In this document: in pieces, positions 8,310-16,404 of the stretch
How the letters are laid out: each line of letters opens with the position of its first letter
Numbering within the stretch: position 1 is the first letter of the stretch
Source: JADHUC01 sp964617665
GTDB taxonomy: Bacteria > Planctomycetota > Planctomycetia > Pirellulales > Pirellulaceae
Length of the DNA: 24,922 nt
Direction: 5' to 3'
NCBI GenBank assembly: GCA_964617665.1
Contig: CAZUAH010000173.1
Location: 1 to 24,922 of the forward strand
Translations under genes and position numbers: made by a program
The notes under the pieces: generated by a model
What the model was told of the DNA's origin: nothing
What the model saw: only the letters and a program-made list of their open reading frames with translations
Database searches by the model: none

Positions 8310-8455
8310 ATTTCACTCCTCACGACTTGTTCGGAAATCTGATATCACGCATTGTGGGGCACGTCTGTAACCTGCCGCAAAACCTGATTGCCCGCGATTC
8401 CACTAACCTAGCGGGTGGTCGCCTTGGTCACAACCTGGAATGTGGAACATCTCAA

Positions 8456-9898
8456 TCAGAAGTAGCTGTGGATGTTGTAGGCATTCTTCTGGTGGACATA
8501 GGGCTTCTGCTGACCGTTCGAGGCGGGTTGTGTGAAGATCATGATGCTCTGCCCGTTGTACGGTTGGTACAGAACCAACTCTTCCCGTTCGTCGCCGCAC
8601 AGATCCACTGCGAACGCCTGTGTGGCTACGTGCGATTTGGTAGTTCCCCATCGCAATCGCTCGCGGACGCGGCCTTCGTGCATGCCGAGGTCGGCCACCA
8701 CGTTTCCGTGGCCATCGACCAGGCAACGGTCTATCGGGATCCACAGTGACTGGACCTGTCGGCTCTTCCAGTTCACAACGCATGGAAAATCCGGGTAACC
8801 CTGAAACTCTCGACGATGCTGAAAGGCCGCCAGCTGTGAGCCGTCGGTGCCACGCACGGTGACAAAATCGCCTCGATGGCCACTCTTCAGGATGATCACT
8901 TCAGAGCCCGGCACGTCGTCGATGAAATTGCCCGGCCAAATGCCTTGACCGTGGCTGACCTCCTTGGTTGTCTTCTCCCAGATCACGTCGCCACTTCCCG
9001 AGATGCAGAAAGCTGGGCCCGTGTTACAGATGCTGATTAGGACAGCGTTATCGGCCCCTTTGGTTGGCCGGAAGACCGCCGTGCAATCGGCATGGTTGAG
9101 GGCTCGTTGTTCCCACAAGATTGAACCATCGTCATCCACCAATGTTGTGCCCAAGATGACCTCATCATTTTCGTCGTCGTCCACGTCGCCAACGGATGGC
9201 AGATGTGCGATTGCTGTGTTCTTCGCCTTGACGTGCCATAACGTCTTGAGCTCCGCGTCGAGTGCAACCGCGTGTGTCGGCACGCGACCGCTGGCTTCGT
9301 ATTTCAGGACGATCGCCGGCGGCTTCTCCTTCCCGTGTAAGTAGGCAATTCGTCCGATCGGATGGCAACGGCTCCGTTTTCCGCCGCGCACTTCCAAGTC
9401 AAACGGCGATTCACGCGCCTGTTCGATCTTGCCGGTCGCCCCGTTCAGGACGTACAGCATCGGTTTGCCTTGTTCCCATAGCTCCGTGATCACCTCGGAA
9501 CGGCCATCCTGGTCGATGTCGAAAACGAACACGATTCCTCGCAAAGCGGGCTCCTTGTAGACGCCGTCCGGCATGTGCTTTGTTATTGAGGAATCGCCCC
9601 CGGCCCACATCTCGTGTCCGTCGTGGTCAATGGCGATTAGGTATCCGGGAGTTGTCTGAGGTCCCTGTCGGCACAGCAGGAAGTCGACTCGCCCATCATT
9701 GTTCAGATCGCCCAGACAGACAAAGCAACCAGCGTGCCCGCTGACGTCGACCTCTTTCCACAGTTTCATCTGTTGGGAATTGACGAGTTGGCTACTCGCC
9801 GCTTCTTCCTCTGCCGCCACGCAGACCGGCTGGATGGCCGTCCCCGTGCTCAGAATGACGGTAAGAACGGCAAATCTGCGAAAGATATCTCGTTTCAT
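8456..9898 (-). CDS. Exported FG-GAP/VCBS-type beta-propeller protein, rhamnogalacturonan-lyase-like
   Basis: 480 residues. The ATG at 9898 opens a signal peptide (KRDIFRRFAVLTVILSTGTA, cleavage near VCVAAE, about 28-30). Blades carry Ca-binding-like D-x-D/N-x-D-G motifs: LGDLNNDGRVDFLL (62-75), FDIDQDGRSEVI (126-137), VGDVDDDENDEVILG (236-250) and FAVDLCGDEREELVL (429-443). The C-terminal KNAYNIHSYF ends without a sorting domain. The overall plan resembles the propeller of PL11 rhamnogalacturonan lyases, but catalytic residues cannot be assigned, so binding-only function is possible. The neighbouring GH4 gene downstream on the same strand supports a saccharide role. The gene is divergent from the pseudopilus operon, with a 232-bp shared upstream region. 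Confidence 0.75.
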   Translation of the reverse strand: MKRDIFRRFAVLTVILSTGTAIQPVCVAAEEEAASSQLVNSQQMKLWKEVDVSGHAGCFVCLGDLNNDGRVDFLLCRQGPQTTPGYLIAIDHDGHEMWAGGDSSITKHMPDGVYKEPALRGIVFVFDIDQDGRSEVITELWEQGKPMLYVLNGATGKIEQARESPFDLEVRGGKRSRCHPIGRIAYLHGKEKPPAIVLKYEASGRVPTHAVALDAELKTLWHVKAKNTAIAHLPSVGDVDDDENDEVILGTTLVDDDGSILWEQRALNHADCTAVFRPTKGADNAVLISICNTGPAFCISGSGDVIWEKTTKEVSHGQGIWPGNFIDDVPGSEVIILKSGHRGDFVTVRGTDGSQLAAFQHRREFQGYPDFPCVVNWKSRQVQSLWIPIDRCLVDGHGNVVADLGMHEGRVRERLRWGTTKSHVATQAFAVDLCGDEREELVLYQPYNGQSIMIFTQPASNGQQKPYVHQKNAYNIHSYF

Positions 9899-10117
9899 GG
9901 TATTGCCCGTCCGTGTGATAGCGTTTGGCCGCCAGCGTGGGTGCATTGTATCGAGTTTCGACGATGGAAGTCACGCATGCAGTCATCGATCACGCGTTTG
10001 CGACGTGTTTTTGGTCCACGGGACGTGCAAGAAATCTCGTCCAATTGTGTGCGCGCTGCCCTACTGCGTCGTTAGAGAAGGTATACGCAAAGAATCTCTT
10101 GGTACGTTCGTGGTTTT

Positions 10118-10122
10118 GGAGG
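10118..10122 (+). promoter_or_regulatory. Ribosome binding site deciding the GTG start of the first GspF-like gene
   Basis: GGAGG lies eight bases before GTG at 10131. It settles the start, because the reading frame stays open far upstream into the antisense strand of the FG-GAP gene, where translation would be meaningless. Confidence 0.7.
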
Positions 10123-10130
10123 CTCAGTTC

Positions 10131-11225
10131 GTGAGCAACGGCCAAACCAACGGTGGTTCCCCCATCTCGCTCGATCAACTAGTCGCGTTGAACGAGGAAA
10201 TGGCCGCGCTAGTCCGTGCGGGTGTGCCCCTAGAACAGGGGCTCGGCGAGATCGGCCGCGACATGCCGGGCCGCGTTGGCGAGATCGCCACACAGTTGGG
10301 CGAACGTATGCAGGCGGGCGAAAGTTTGTCGCAGATCCTCGCGACGGACGAAAAAGTGTTTCCGCCTGTCTGGCGAGCCGTGGTCCAGGCGGGGCAGCGT
10401 TCCGGCTATTTGGCGGGAGCTTTGGAAGGCCTGTCGACAACCGTACGCCGCGCGGCCGAATTGCGACGCGCGGTTGGCAGCGCACTGGTCTACCCCTTGA
10501 CGGTTGTGGCACTCGCATATGGCCTGTTTGTGTTTCTGGTCGTACATCTTGCGCCGACGACGGTGGGAGTATACGAAAGCCTCACGTCATCCTCCGATCC
10601 TCTGTTGACTTGGATGGTTTGGTTGGGCGAGACGGCGAAATGGTGGGCCGCTTGGCCGCCGCTTGTCGTTGTTCTGATTCTTGTTATTCGCTGGTATCGT
10701 TCGGGCCGCGCTTCTATGGCTCAAGGTGGTGCCGTGACAGCTCGGTCGTCAGGGTTCTTTCGGAGGCGATGGGCGTCCGTGGGGCAGGCCCTGCATGACG
10801 GGCGCATGGCAACCTTTGCCGAGATGCTATCCCTATTGATCAAACAACAAGTTCCTCTACAGGAAGCAATTGTATTGGCGGCGGACGCCAGTGGTGACCG
10901 GGGCTTGAGCCGCGCAGCGCGGGAGGTCGCCGACCGACAGCAAGCAGGCGAAGTTTTCGAGAGCCGGGACGCTGTCCCCGTGCCGTTTCCGCCGCTGTTG
11001 GGCTGGCTTGTGATGGCCGGTGCGGATCAGCCGGGAATCAGTGACACGCTGTTGGAAACGGCCGACAGCTATCGACGGCGTGCCGCACGCGCCGCCACTT
11101 GGACTGCAATGTATTTGCCAATCCTGTTGACCGCCGTATTCGGCGGCGCCGCGACTGTGCTTCAGGGAGTGGCGACTTTTGGGCCGATCTGCCGAATGCT
11201 TTACGAACTGGGGCAACCGTTCTAG
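10131..11225 (+). CDS. GspF-like inner membrane protein, first of three (no cytoplasmic N-domain)
   Basis: 364 residues from a GTG start with GGAGG eight bases upstream. It has two GspF/PilC repeats. Repeat one covers ISLDQLVALNEEMAALVRAGVPLEQGL (about 11-37) to the first membrane segments (about 120-145 and 180-200). Repeat two begins at MATFAEMLSLLIKQQVPLQEAI (about 226-247) and ends in a C-terminal membrane segment with TWTAMYLPILLTAVFGG (about 324-340). In type II secretion and type IV pili this protein is the membrane platform that couples the ATPase to pilin assembly. The first soluble domain is short compared with canonical GspF of about 400 residues. Its stop TAG directly abuts the next gene's ATG, showing translational coupling. 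No ATPase gene is nearby. Confidence 0.82.
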   Translation: MSNGQTNGGSPISLDQLVALNEEMAALVRAGVPLEQGLGEIGRDMPGRVGEIATQLGERMQAGESLSQILATDEKVFPPVWRAVVQAGQRSGYLAGALEGLSTTVRRAAELRRAVGSALVYPLTVVALAYGLFVFLVVHLAPTTVGVYESLTSSSDPLLTWMVWLGETAKWWAAWPPLVVVLILVIRWYRSGRASMAQGGAVTARSSGFFRRRWASVGQALHDGRMATFAEMLSLLIKQQVPLQEAIVLAADASGDRGLSRAAREVADRQQAGEVFESRDAVPVPFPPLLGWLVMAGADQPGISDTLLETADSYRRRAARAATWTAMYLPILLTAVFGGAATVLQGVATFGPICRMLYELGQPF

Positions 11226-12413
11226 ATGGCTAAGTTTCAATACAAAGCGCGAGATGCCGACGGTAACGAAGTCGCGGGCGAAGTCCAGGCGGCGACGCCG
11301 GACGAAGCTCGGTCCTTGTTGCGGGAAGAAGGCTTACAGGTCTTAGACCTGTCTTCGGCAGGCACGGATGCATCCGCCGGGCAACGTCCCCTTTCTGCCG
11401 CGGAGGCCGAGGAGTTGACGGGACGCATTGCCCAGGTCAGTGCGGGTAACCTACCGTTGGCACCCGGTCTGCGAGCAGCGGCTGACGAAAGCACAGATCT
11501 TCGCGTCGCATCGGCACTCGGCTCGATTGCCACTCAGATCGAGCAAGGTCGATCACTGGGAGACGTTCTGGCGGACAGCGACCGCTTGGTGCCGCGCCAC
11601 ATAAGTGGGCTGCTGGCCGCGGCGGCACGTACCGGCAACTTGGGCGACGCGCTCGTGGAGTTGGCGGAACAGCAACGCGCCGCGCGGGACCTCCGGCAAA
11701 GCATCGCTGGCGGGTTTGCCTATCCACTCCTTGTCGTTTGTCTGGCGAGTATCCTGTTGCTGTCGATCCTGTTCTTTGTGGCCGGCATCTACGAGCAGAT
11801 GTTCGAGGACTTCCAGTTGAGTTTGCCGGTGCTCACGCTAGTGCTGTTCTGGTGGCGAGACGTGGGGCTGTGGCTGATCGTTGGCTTCATCGCCGTTGTG
11901 CTGATTGTGTGTGCAGCGATTCGCCTGCGACAAGGCCGCGCGGGATGGTACCGGCTGTTGGGCACGGTACCTCTGTTCGGTCCGCTATGGCACTGGACAG
12001 GCTTTGCGGAATGGTTGGGCCTGCTGAGCGTGCTGGTTAGAAACCAGATCCCCTTGCCCGAGGCATTGAGACTTGCTGGCGACGGCGTATCGAACGATCA
12101 CGTGGGCGGAATATCGCGCTGGCTGGCGGATGGTACGGAGGAAGGCCAGACCGTTTGGCAGATGCTGTCCACGACGCGACGAGCGCCGGCCTCGCTGATT
12201 CCGCTTGTTCGGTGGGGCGAAGAGAAAGGCTCGTTGACCGACGCCTTTTGCACTGGGCGCGAGATGTTCGAGTCGCGTGTGCGTGTGCGTTCCTTGCTGC
12301 TGCAGGCGGTTCTGCCACCCATCATGTTCATCGCCATCGCGTGCTGTGCCGTGTTTGTCGTGAGTGCGCTGTTTTTGCCGTTAACTTCCATGATTCAGGG
12401 ACTAAGTGGTTGA
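11226..12413 (+). CDS. GspF-like inner membrane protein, second of three (canonical N-domain)
   Basis: 395 residues. This is the most complete GspF of the three: the N-terminal MAKFQYKARDADGNEVAGEV with A-x-x-x-x-A-R-S-L-L-R-E-E-G (1-37) is the classical GspF/PilC opening, followed by two repeats, the first with RTGNLGDALVELAEQQ (about 136-151) and the second with NQIPLPEALRLAGDG (about 275-289) and GEEKGSLTDAF. Membrane segments are at about 165-190, 203-235 and 360-388. The ATG follows the upstream stop with no gap. Its protein should be the platform most like the standard type II family, while its two neighbours diverge. Three such genes side by side suggest a heteromeric platform or functional specialisation. 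Confidence 0.88.
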   Translation: MAKFQYKARDADGNEVAGEVQAATPDEARSLLREEGLQVLDLSSAGTDASAGQRPLSAAEAEELTGRIAQVSAGNLPLAPGLRAAADESTDLRVASALGSIATQIEQGRSLGDVLADSDRLVPRHISGLLAAAARTGNLGDALVELAEQQRAARDLRQSIAGGFAYPLLVVCLASILLLSILFFVAGIYEQMFEDFQLSLPVLTLVLFWWRDVGLWLIVGFIAVVLIVCAAIRLRQGRAGWYRLLGTVPLFGPLWHWTGFAEWLGLLSVLVRNQIPLPEALRLAGDGVSNDHVGGISRWLADGTEEGQTVWQMLSTTRRAPASLIPLVRWGEEKGSLTDAFCTGREMFESRVRVRSLLLQAVLPPIMFIAIACCAVFVVSALFLPLTSMIQGLSG

Positions 12414-12440
12414 TTCCCGCGAATTAGTGAGATATTCGGA

Positions 12441-13712
12441 ATGATGTTGGAGTGTACCGTCATCGGTTTGGCGCCATTTTTCCTCGTGGTGGGCGGTTTC
12501 GGCCTGCTGTGGACGAGGGCATCGCTGCATCAGCGCGGGCGTTTGAGTGCCGAAGGCGGACTGGCTCAAGTGCTGACGATTCTTGGGTGGTGCCTGTTGG
12601 TAGCGGGCTTCATTGCAGGGATTGGGATCGCTGCCAACATGTTTGGCCTGATCTTAGCCCCTGCGGTCATCGTCCTGCTGCTGGGCGCCGTGCGAATGCA
12701 CAGGACCGCCGAACAGCAAGCACTCTTGCGGGTATTGACCGCAGCGGCCGAACGCGGCATCCCGCTGCATACGGCGGCACAAGGCTTCGCTGAGGAAAGA
12801 GTGGATGCGATCGGAGCCCGTGCTCGCGACTTGGCAGACTTCCTGGATGCCGGCGTACCTTTGGGGCTGGCGTTGCGACGTTCCCATGGTGCCATGCCGA
12901 CGGCCGCGCTGTTGGCCGCCGACTTGGGCGAGCGGACTGACACGCTGGGACCCGCGTTGCGCCAAGCTGTGATCGAAATCGACGAACTGGAAATGACGCT
13001 TCGGTCGGTATTGGAGAAGTTTTTCTACCTTGCGCTTGTCATCTTGGTCGCGGCTGGAATGCTGGCATACCTGATGATCAGGATCATTCCTGTCTTCCAG
13101 AGATTGCTCGTAGAATTCGAGGTGGAAGCGCCCGAAGTAACACGGTGGTTGATCGCCGTTTCGGAAGCGGTCGTGCGCGACTGGTACATAACGTTTCCGG
13201 TGGCCGGCCTGTTGACAGTTGCGCTGGTGGTGGGCTTGTTGTACTACGTGCGTTTCTCGCCCCGTGATCTTCCGTTCATACGGATCTTGTGGTCGCGAGT
13301 GGACAGTGCACTGGCGATGCACTGGCTGGCTATCGGTATCGAACAGAAGCGCCCGATCGGCGAAGTCATACGTTTGCTGGCTGGCTACTTCCCCAGGGCG
13401 GGAATGCGATTCCGGTTGCAGGCAGCGGTCAAACGGATCGACGACGGCGCCAACTGGTGCGACAGCCTGCGGCGAGTGGGAATAGTGCGGCATCCAGAAA
13501 GCGTGGTGTTCAAAGCAGCCGAGCGCACTGGCAACCTGGTATGGGCATTGAAGGAAATGGCCGACAGCAGTGTGCGCCGTACTGCATATCGCATGCGAGC
13601 CTGGTTGGGCGTGGCTTTTCCCGTTGCGTTGATCGCCGTGGGGCTCAGTGTTCTTCTGATCGCTTTGGCAATCCTGACGCCTCTCGTTTCTATGTTGCAG
13701 CAGCTTACGTGA
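12441..13712 (+). CDS. GspF-like inner membrane protein, third of three (hydrophobic N-terminal extension)
   Basis: 423 residues. Begins MMLECTVIGLAPFFLVVGGFG, with membrane segments at about 7-24, 43-64 and 68-83 before the GspF repeats, which is unusual. Repeats: LRVLTAAAERGIPLHTAAQGF (about 94-114) with LADLGERTDTLGPALRQAV (about 153-171), then membrane segments at about 195-215 and 247-270, then WLAIGIEQKRPIGEVIRLLAG (about 295-315) with AAERTGNLVWALKEMAD (about 355-371) and a final hydrophobic stretch (VALIAVGLSVLLIALAIL). Two adjacent ATGs (12441 and 12444) are possible starts, and the ribosome site is weak. The gap to the preceding gene is 27 bp. The stop TGA overlaps a possible GTG start of the next gene (13709). 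Confidence 0.82.
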   Translation: MMLECTVIGLAPFFLVVGGFGLLWTRASLHQRGRLSAEGGLAQVLTILGWCLLVAGFIAGIGIAANMFGLILAPAVIVLLLGAVRMHRTAEQQALLRVLTAAAERGIPLHTAAQGFAEERVDAIGARARDLADFLDAGVPLGLALRRSHGAMPTAALLAADLGERTDTLGPALRQAVIEIDELEMTLRSVLEKFFYLALVILVAAGMLAYLMIRIIPVFQRLLVEFEVEAPEVTRWLIAVSEAVVRDWYITFPVAGLLTVALVVGLLYYVRFSPRDLPFIRILWSRVDSALAMHWLAIGIEQKRPIGEVIRLLAGYFPRAGMRFRLQAAVKRIDDGANWCDSLRRVGIVRHPESVVFKAAERTGNLVWALKEMADSSVRRTAYRMRAWLGVAFPVALIAVGLSVLLIALAILTPLVSMLQQLT

Positions 13713-13714
13713 AC

Positions 13715-14137
13715 ATGAATATTCGACGAGCACATCACAAACGACGCGGCGCTACCATCGGCGAAGCTACGATTGCCATCGGGCTCTCCGTCGTGGTGAT
13801 GGGAGGCGTCGCACAACTGGTTGCGGTGACATCAAACCAGCAGCGGGTATCGGAACGGCGGAGTACTGCCGTTCGTGAAATCGGTAATGTGATGGAGGAT
13901 CTCATGTCGCGTCCCTGGACGGACGTGACTGAGGAGAAGGTCGCGGTTATCGAACCATCCGAGTGGTGTCGTCAAACACTGCCAGATGCACGACTCGGCG
14001 TGGATGTGAAATCGGAGGGCGAGGAGGACGAAATCAAGCGAGTCAGCGTCCAAATCGACTGGCAGAATGCAGCCGGTGACCGAGGCGAACCCGTTCGCCT
14101 GGTCGCTTGGCGATATCGCAACGAGGAGCCCGAATGA
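13715..14137 (+). CDS. GspI-like pseudopilin (class III prepilin leader)
   Basis: 140 residues from ATG 13715. A GTG at 13709 overlapping the preceding stop is an equally allowed start. The leader is KRRG followed by ATIGEATIAIGLSVVVMGGV: cleavage after Gly, N-methylated Ala, Glu at mature position 5, then about 20 hydrophobic residues, as in minor pseudopilins processed by a prepilin peptidase. The body (about 35-140) has charged strands and the pattern ERRSTAVREIGNVMEDLMSRPW, consistent with GspI. It overlaps the following gene by four bases (ATGA), a sign of coupling. Assigned to GspI by size and order only; GspH is possible. Confidence 0.72.
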   Translation: MNIRRAHHKRRGATIGEATIAIGLSVVVMGGVAQLVAVTSNQQRVSERRSTAVREIGNVMEDLMSRPWTDVTEEKVAVIEPSEWCRQTLPDARLGVDVKSEGEEDEIKRVSVQIDWQNAAGDRGEPVRLVAWRYRNEEPE

Positions 14138-14670
14138 TGAGGTCACGCCGCCGCGGAACAACGCTGGCCGAATGCCTGATCGTCATCACCATGATTGCGA
14201 CGGTCTTGGGCACGATCTCGTTAGCCCTGGACTCGCTCTATCAAGCGGACCGCCGCGTACGGGATACGCTGGCTCAGGAACGATCGTTGGATCGCTTTGT
14301 AGCGCAGCTACGGTCGGACGCACATCAAGCCGTCTCCGCGAGCGTCGAAAGGCCGTCATCGGAAACGGACCCGGTAACGGAGTTGCGACTCGAACTCCCT
14401 GGAGAGGAAACGATTCAATACACCATTCATGCGCAAAACATTGAACGAGTCGTTCGTAACAACGATTCCGTCCATCACCGCGAAGCATACCTGCTGCCCG
14501 CGTCAACGTCGGGCTGGCAGGTCAAGGAGGATAGCAAAACGCCGATCGTGTCGCTGGTATTGGCAGTGAATGACGAGCGACACGCTGATGAGCGACTCGT
14601 CCCAAGAGAGTATCGTGTCAACGCGGCTGTGAACCTGATTAGACCACCGATACCCGCGTCACAAGACTAG
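14134..14670 (+). CDS. GspJ-like pseudopilin
   Basis: 178 residues. The ATG at 14134 overlaps the previous stop (ATGA) and has GAGGAG upstream. The prepilin leader RSRRRG is followed by TTLAECLIVITMIATVLG, with Glu at mature position 5 and the hydrophobic run to about residue 32. The following helix (RRVRDTLAQERSLDRFVAQLRSD) and strand-rich C-half fit the minor pseudopilin GspJ, although the length is at the short end. The position between the GspI-like and GspK-like genes matches the type II order I-J-K. It is followed by a 13-bp gap before the repeat-bearing gene. Confidence 0.72.
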   Translation: MMRSRRRGTTLAECLIVITMIATVLGTISLALDSLYQADRRVRDTLAQERSLDRFVAQLRSDAHQAVSASVERPSSETDPVTELRLELPGEETIQYTIHAQNIERVVRNNDSVHHREAYLLPASTSGWQVKEDSKTPIVSLVLAVNDERHADERLVPREYRVNAAVNLIRPPIPASQD

Positions 14671-14683
14671 GCAGAAGCAAAAG

Positions 14684-15241
14684 ATGGCTACAAATAGCCG
14701 AACGCCGAAATCCGACTCGATCCCAAGCTCCGGCTTGGAAACAGAGAATCCACGCGCCCTCGTCTGGCGGACCGCGAAGCGGGGCGCCCGATACATGTGT
14801 TCCCAAGCAGAGCTTGGGAACAAGACGGCGAGCCGGACCAAGCGACGCCCGGGGGTAATCCTTGCCGCAGTGTTGATCAGTCTGTTTGTCGTTTTGCTGG
14901 TCGGTGCCCAATTGACGCGGGCGATTGTGACACATCACCGTCAAACACATCTTGCCGAACCGCAGCAACAGTCCTTCTGGCTCGCCGAGTCCGCCATTCA
15001 ACGCGCAGCACACGCGTTGGCCAAGTCGCCGGACTACGAAGGCGAAACATGGCGCGTTCCCGCCGAGGTTCTGGGGGCGGGAAGTCCTGGCGTAGCGATC
15101 ATTCAAGTTGAACCTGCCGCGGATCCGGATTCGGGCCGCGTCATTCGTATCCAAGCGTATTATCCGGAGGATGGAGCACACCGGATCCTGCATGAACGAG
15201 AAATGTCCGTAAACTTACCTAGCCCGGGAGGCTCGCCATGA
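14684..15241 (+). CDS. GspK/PilX-like membrane-anchored protein with a REP-like repeat inside its N-terminal coding region
   Basis: 185 residues if started at ATG 14684; ATG 14795 gives 148. Residues about 13-46 are encoded by a palindromic repeat (14721-14821) and look non-native (rich in Pro, Ser, Ala). After them comes a basic RTKRRPG, a single membrane helix GVILAAVLISLFVVLLVGA (about 55-73), then HHRQTHLAEPQQQSFWLAESAIQRAAHALA, typical of the PilX/GspK N-terminal helix with its A-x-x-x-A-E-S tract. No Glu5 prepilin motif is visible, so cleavage as a pilin is doubtful. The stop overlaps the next ATG by four bases. The GspK assignment is an inference from gene order; the start is the weakest call in the operon. 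Confidence 0.6.
   Translation: MATNSRTPKSDSIPSSGLETENPRALVWRTAKRGARYMCSQAELGNKTASRTKRRPGVILAAVLISLFVVLLVGAQLTRAIVTHHRQTHLAEPQQQSFWLAESAIQRAAHALAKSPDYEGETWRVPAEVLGAGSPGVAIIQVEPAADPDSGRVIRIQAYYPEDGAHRILHEREMSVNLPSPGGSP
14721..14821. repeat. REP-like element inside the GspK-like reading frame
   Basis: Begins with CCAAGC-tccg-GCTTGG (14723-14738, with partial extension outwards) and ends with a perfect 10-bp palindrome GTTCCCAAGC-aga-GCTTGGGAAC (14799-14821). A third GC-rich section between them (about 14764-14790) has GGCG...GCGCC symmetry. The frame stays open through it, giving 33-34 extra residues. Such CCAAGC palindromes belong to a known class of bacterial gene-gap repeats (from memory). 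Confidence 0.7.
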
Positions 15242-16098
15242 AATACAAACCACACAAAGCGTTCACTTTGGTGGAATTGCTGGTCGTCATTGCCATCATC
15301 GGAATCCTTGTCGCCCTACTGCTGCCCGCGGTCCAGGCGGCTCGGGAAGCAGCGCGTAGGATCCAGTGCAACAACAACCTTACGCAGTTGGCTTTGGCGG
15401 TGCAGAACTACGAAATGACCTACCGCGTGTATCCGCCGGGAACCGTGGACGAAAAGGGGCCGATTGTCGACAAGCCGGAAGGCTATCACCACAACTGGCT
15501 GAGTCATCTGTTGCCGTACATGGAGCAGAAAAACACCTACAACTACATCGACTTCAGCGTGGGTGTCTACGACGAGAAGAACGCCGAGGTGCGCGAGGTG
15601 CGCGTGGACACGCACTCTTGTCCCTCAAGCCCCGACGGATCGCGATCCGTCATCGTCACTCACTATGCTGGTTGCCACCACGACATGGACCAGCCCATCG
15701 ACACGGATAATAACGGCGTGTTCTTTCTGAATAGCAAGATCCGCTACCCAGACATAAGTGATGGGACAAGTCAAACGATCTTCATTGGCGAGAAGATCTG
15801 TGATCTGAACAAAGACCTGGGCTGGATGTCTGGCACAAGTTCCACATTGCGCAACACAGGCGAAGGCGTTAACAGCTCTTTGGACCGTCTGCGATCCAGG
15901 AATATTCGGCCAGCGGACGACAGCGAACCGAGCGGCGGCATCATCGTCGGCGGCTTTGGCAGCTACCATCCGGGCGGCGCCCAGTTCGCCTTTGGCGATG
16001 GCCACATTGGATTCCTGGCCAACACCATCGAACTCACGACGCTGCAACAATTGGGCCACAGAGCCGACGGCAAACTGCTGAAGCACTCGGACTACTAG
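15238..16098 (+). CDS. DUF1559 pseudopilin (planctomycete type)
   Basis: 286 residues. Leader MKYKPHKA then FTLVELLVVIAIIGILVALL: Glu5, an Ala rather than Gly before the cleavage site, and the hallmark LLPAVQAAREAARRIQC continuation. DUF1559 follows with a helix (NNNLTQLALAVQNYEM), a NWLSHLLPYMEQ segment (about 83-94), and the terminal GSYHPGGAQFAFGDGHIGFL (about 241-260), the HxG-DGH motif that defines this planctomycete family. It is the last gene of the operon and likely the major pilus-like subunit or a substrate of the machinery encoded by the six genes before it. It overlaps the GspK-like gene by four bases. A strong hairpin follows the stop. Confidence 0.93.
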   Translation: MKYKPHKAFTLVELLVVIAIIGILVALLLPAVQAAREAARRIQCNNNLTQLALAVQNYEMTYRVYPPGTVDEKGPIVDKPEGYHHNWLSHLLPYMEQKNTYNYIDFSVGVYDEKNAEVREVRVDTHSCPSSPDGSRSVIVTHYAGCHHDMDQPIDTDNNGVFFLNSKIRYPDISDGTSQTIFIGEKICDLNKDLGWMSGTSSTLRNTGEGVNSSLDRLRSRNIRPADDSEPSGGIIVGGFGSYHPGGAQFAFGDGHIGFLANTIELTTLQQLGHRADGKLLKHSDY

Positions 16099-16123
16099 AA
16101 GGCACCTCGACATCTGAAAGCGG

Positions 16124-16187
16124 GAGGGCGAAGCTCCTGCTGAGCCGCGTCTTCCCGCGGTTTCGGCTCGGCAGGAGCCTCGCCCTC
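16124..16187. repeat. Long inverted repeat after the pseudopilus operon (REP-like, possible terminator)
   Basis: 24-base arms at 16124-16147 and 16164-16187 pair at 22 of 24 positions around 16 bases. Lying 25 bp after the DUF1559 stop, it may stop or protect the operon transcript. No T-run follows. The GAGGGCGAAGCTCCTGC unit resembles a repeat seen in planctomycete genomes (from memory). Apart from this hairpin, the 306-bp gap 16099-16404 shows only the GGAGG ribosome site at its end; no gene or promoter was seen. Confidence 0.7.
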
Positions 16188-16404
16188 GTGGCTTTGAATT
16201 CCTTCCTGAACACTCTCCACGTCGGCCATTGCGCATTGTGCGTATCGCCGATCTTCGAGCTGTGCAGCAGCCTACGATCGAAGAGACCGAAAACGGAGTG
16301 TCCGTGGCTGCGCTTAGTGGAACGCACAAGAAGTTGACGCGCTGATTTGCCGCGGCTACGCTGGTCACGTACCCAGAGATCAACTACCGAGTGGAGGACC
16401 TACG

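Noticed and set aside
9699..10130. Long upstream extension of the first GspF-like gene
   Set aside because: It overlaps the opposite-strand FG-GAP gene, and the GGAGG-GTG start at 10131 gives a proper family N-terminus.
12654..13733. Long open frame on the minus strand opposite the third GspF-like gene
   Set aside because: Rich in Gln, His and Arg, with no recognisable domain; a codon-bias shadow of the plus-strand gene.
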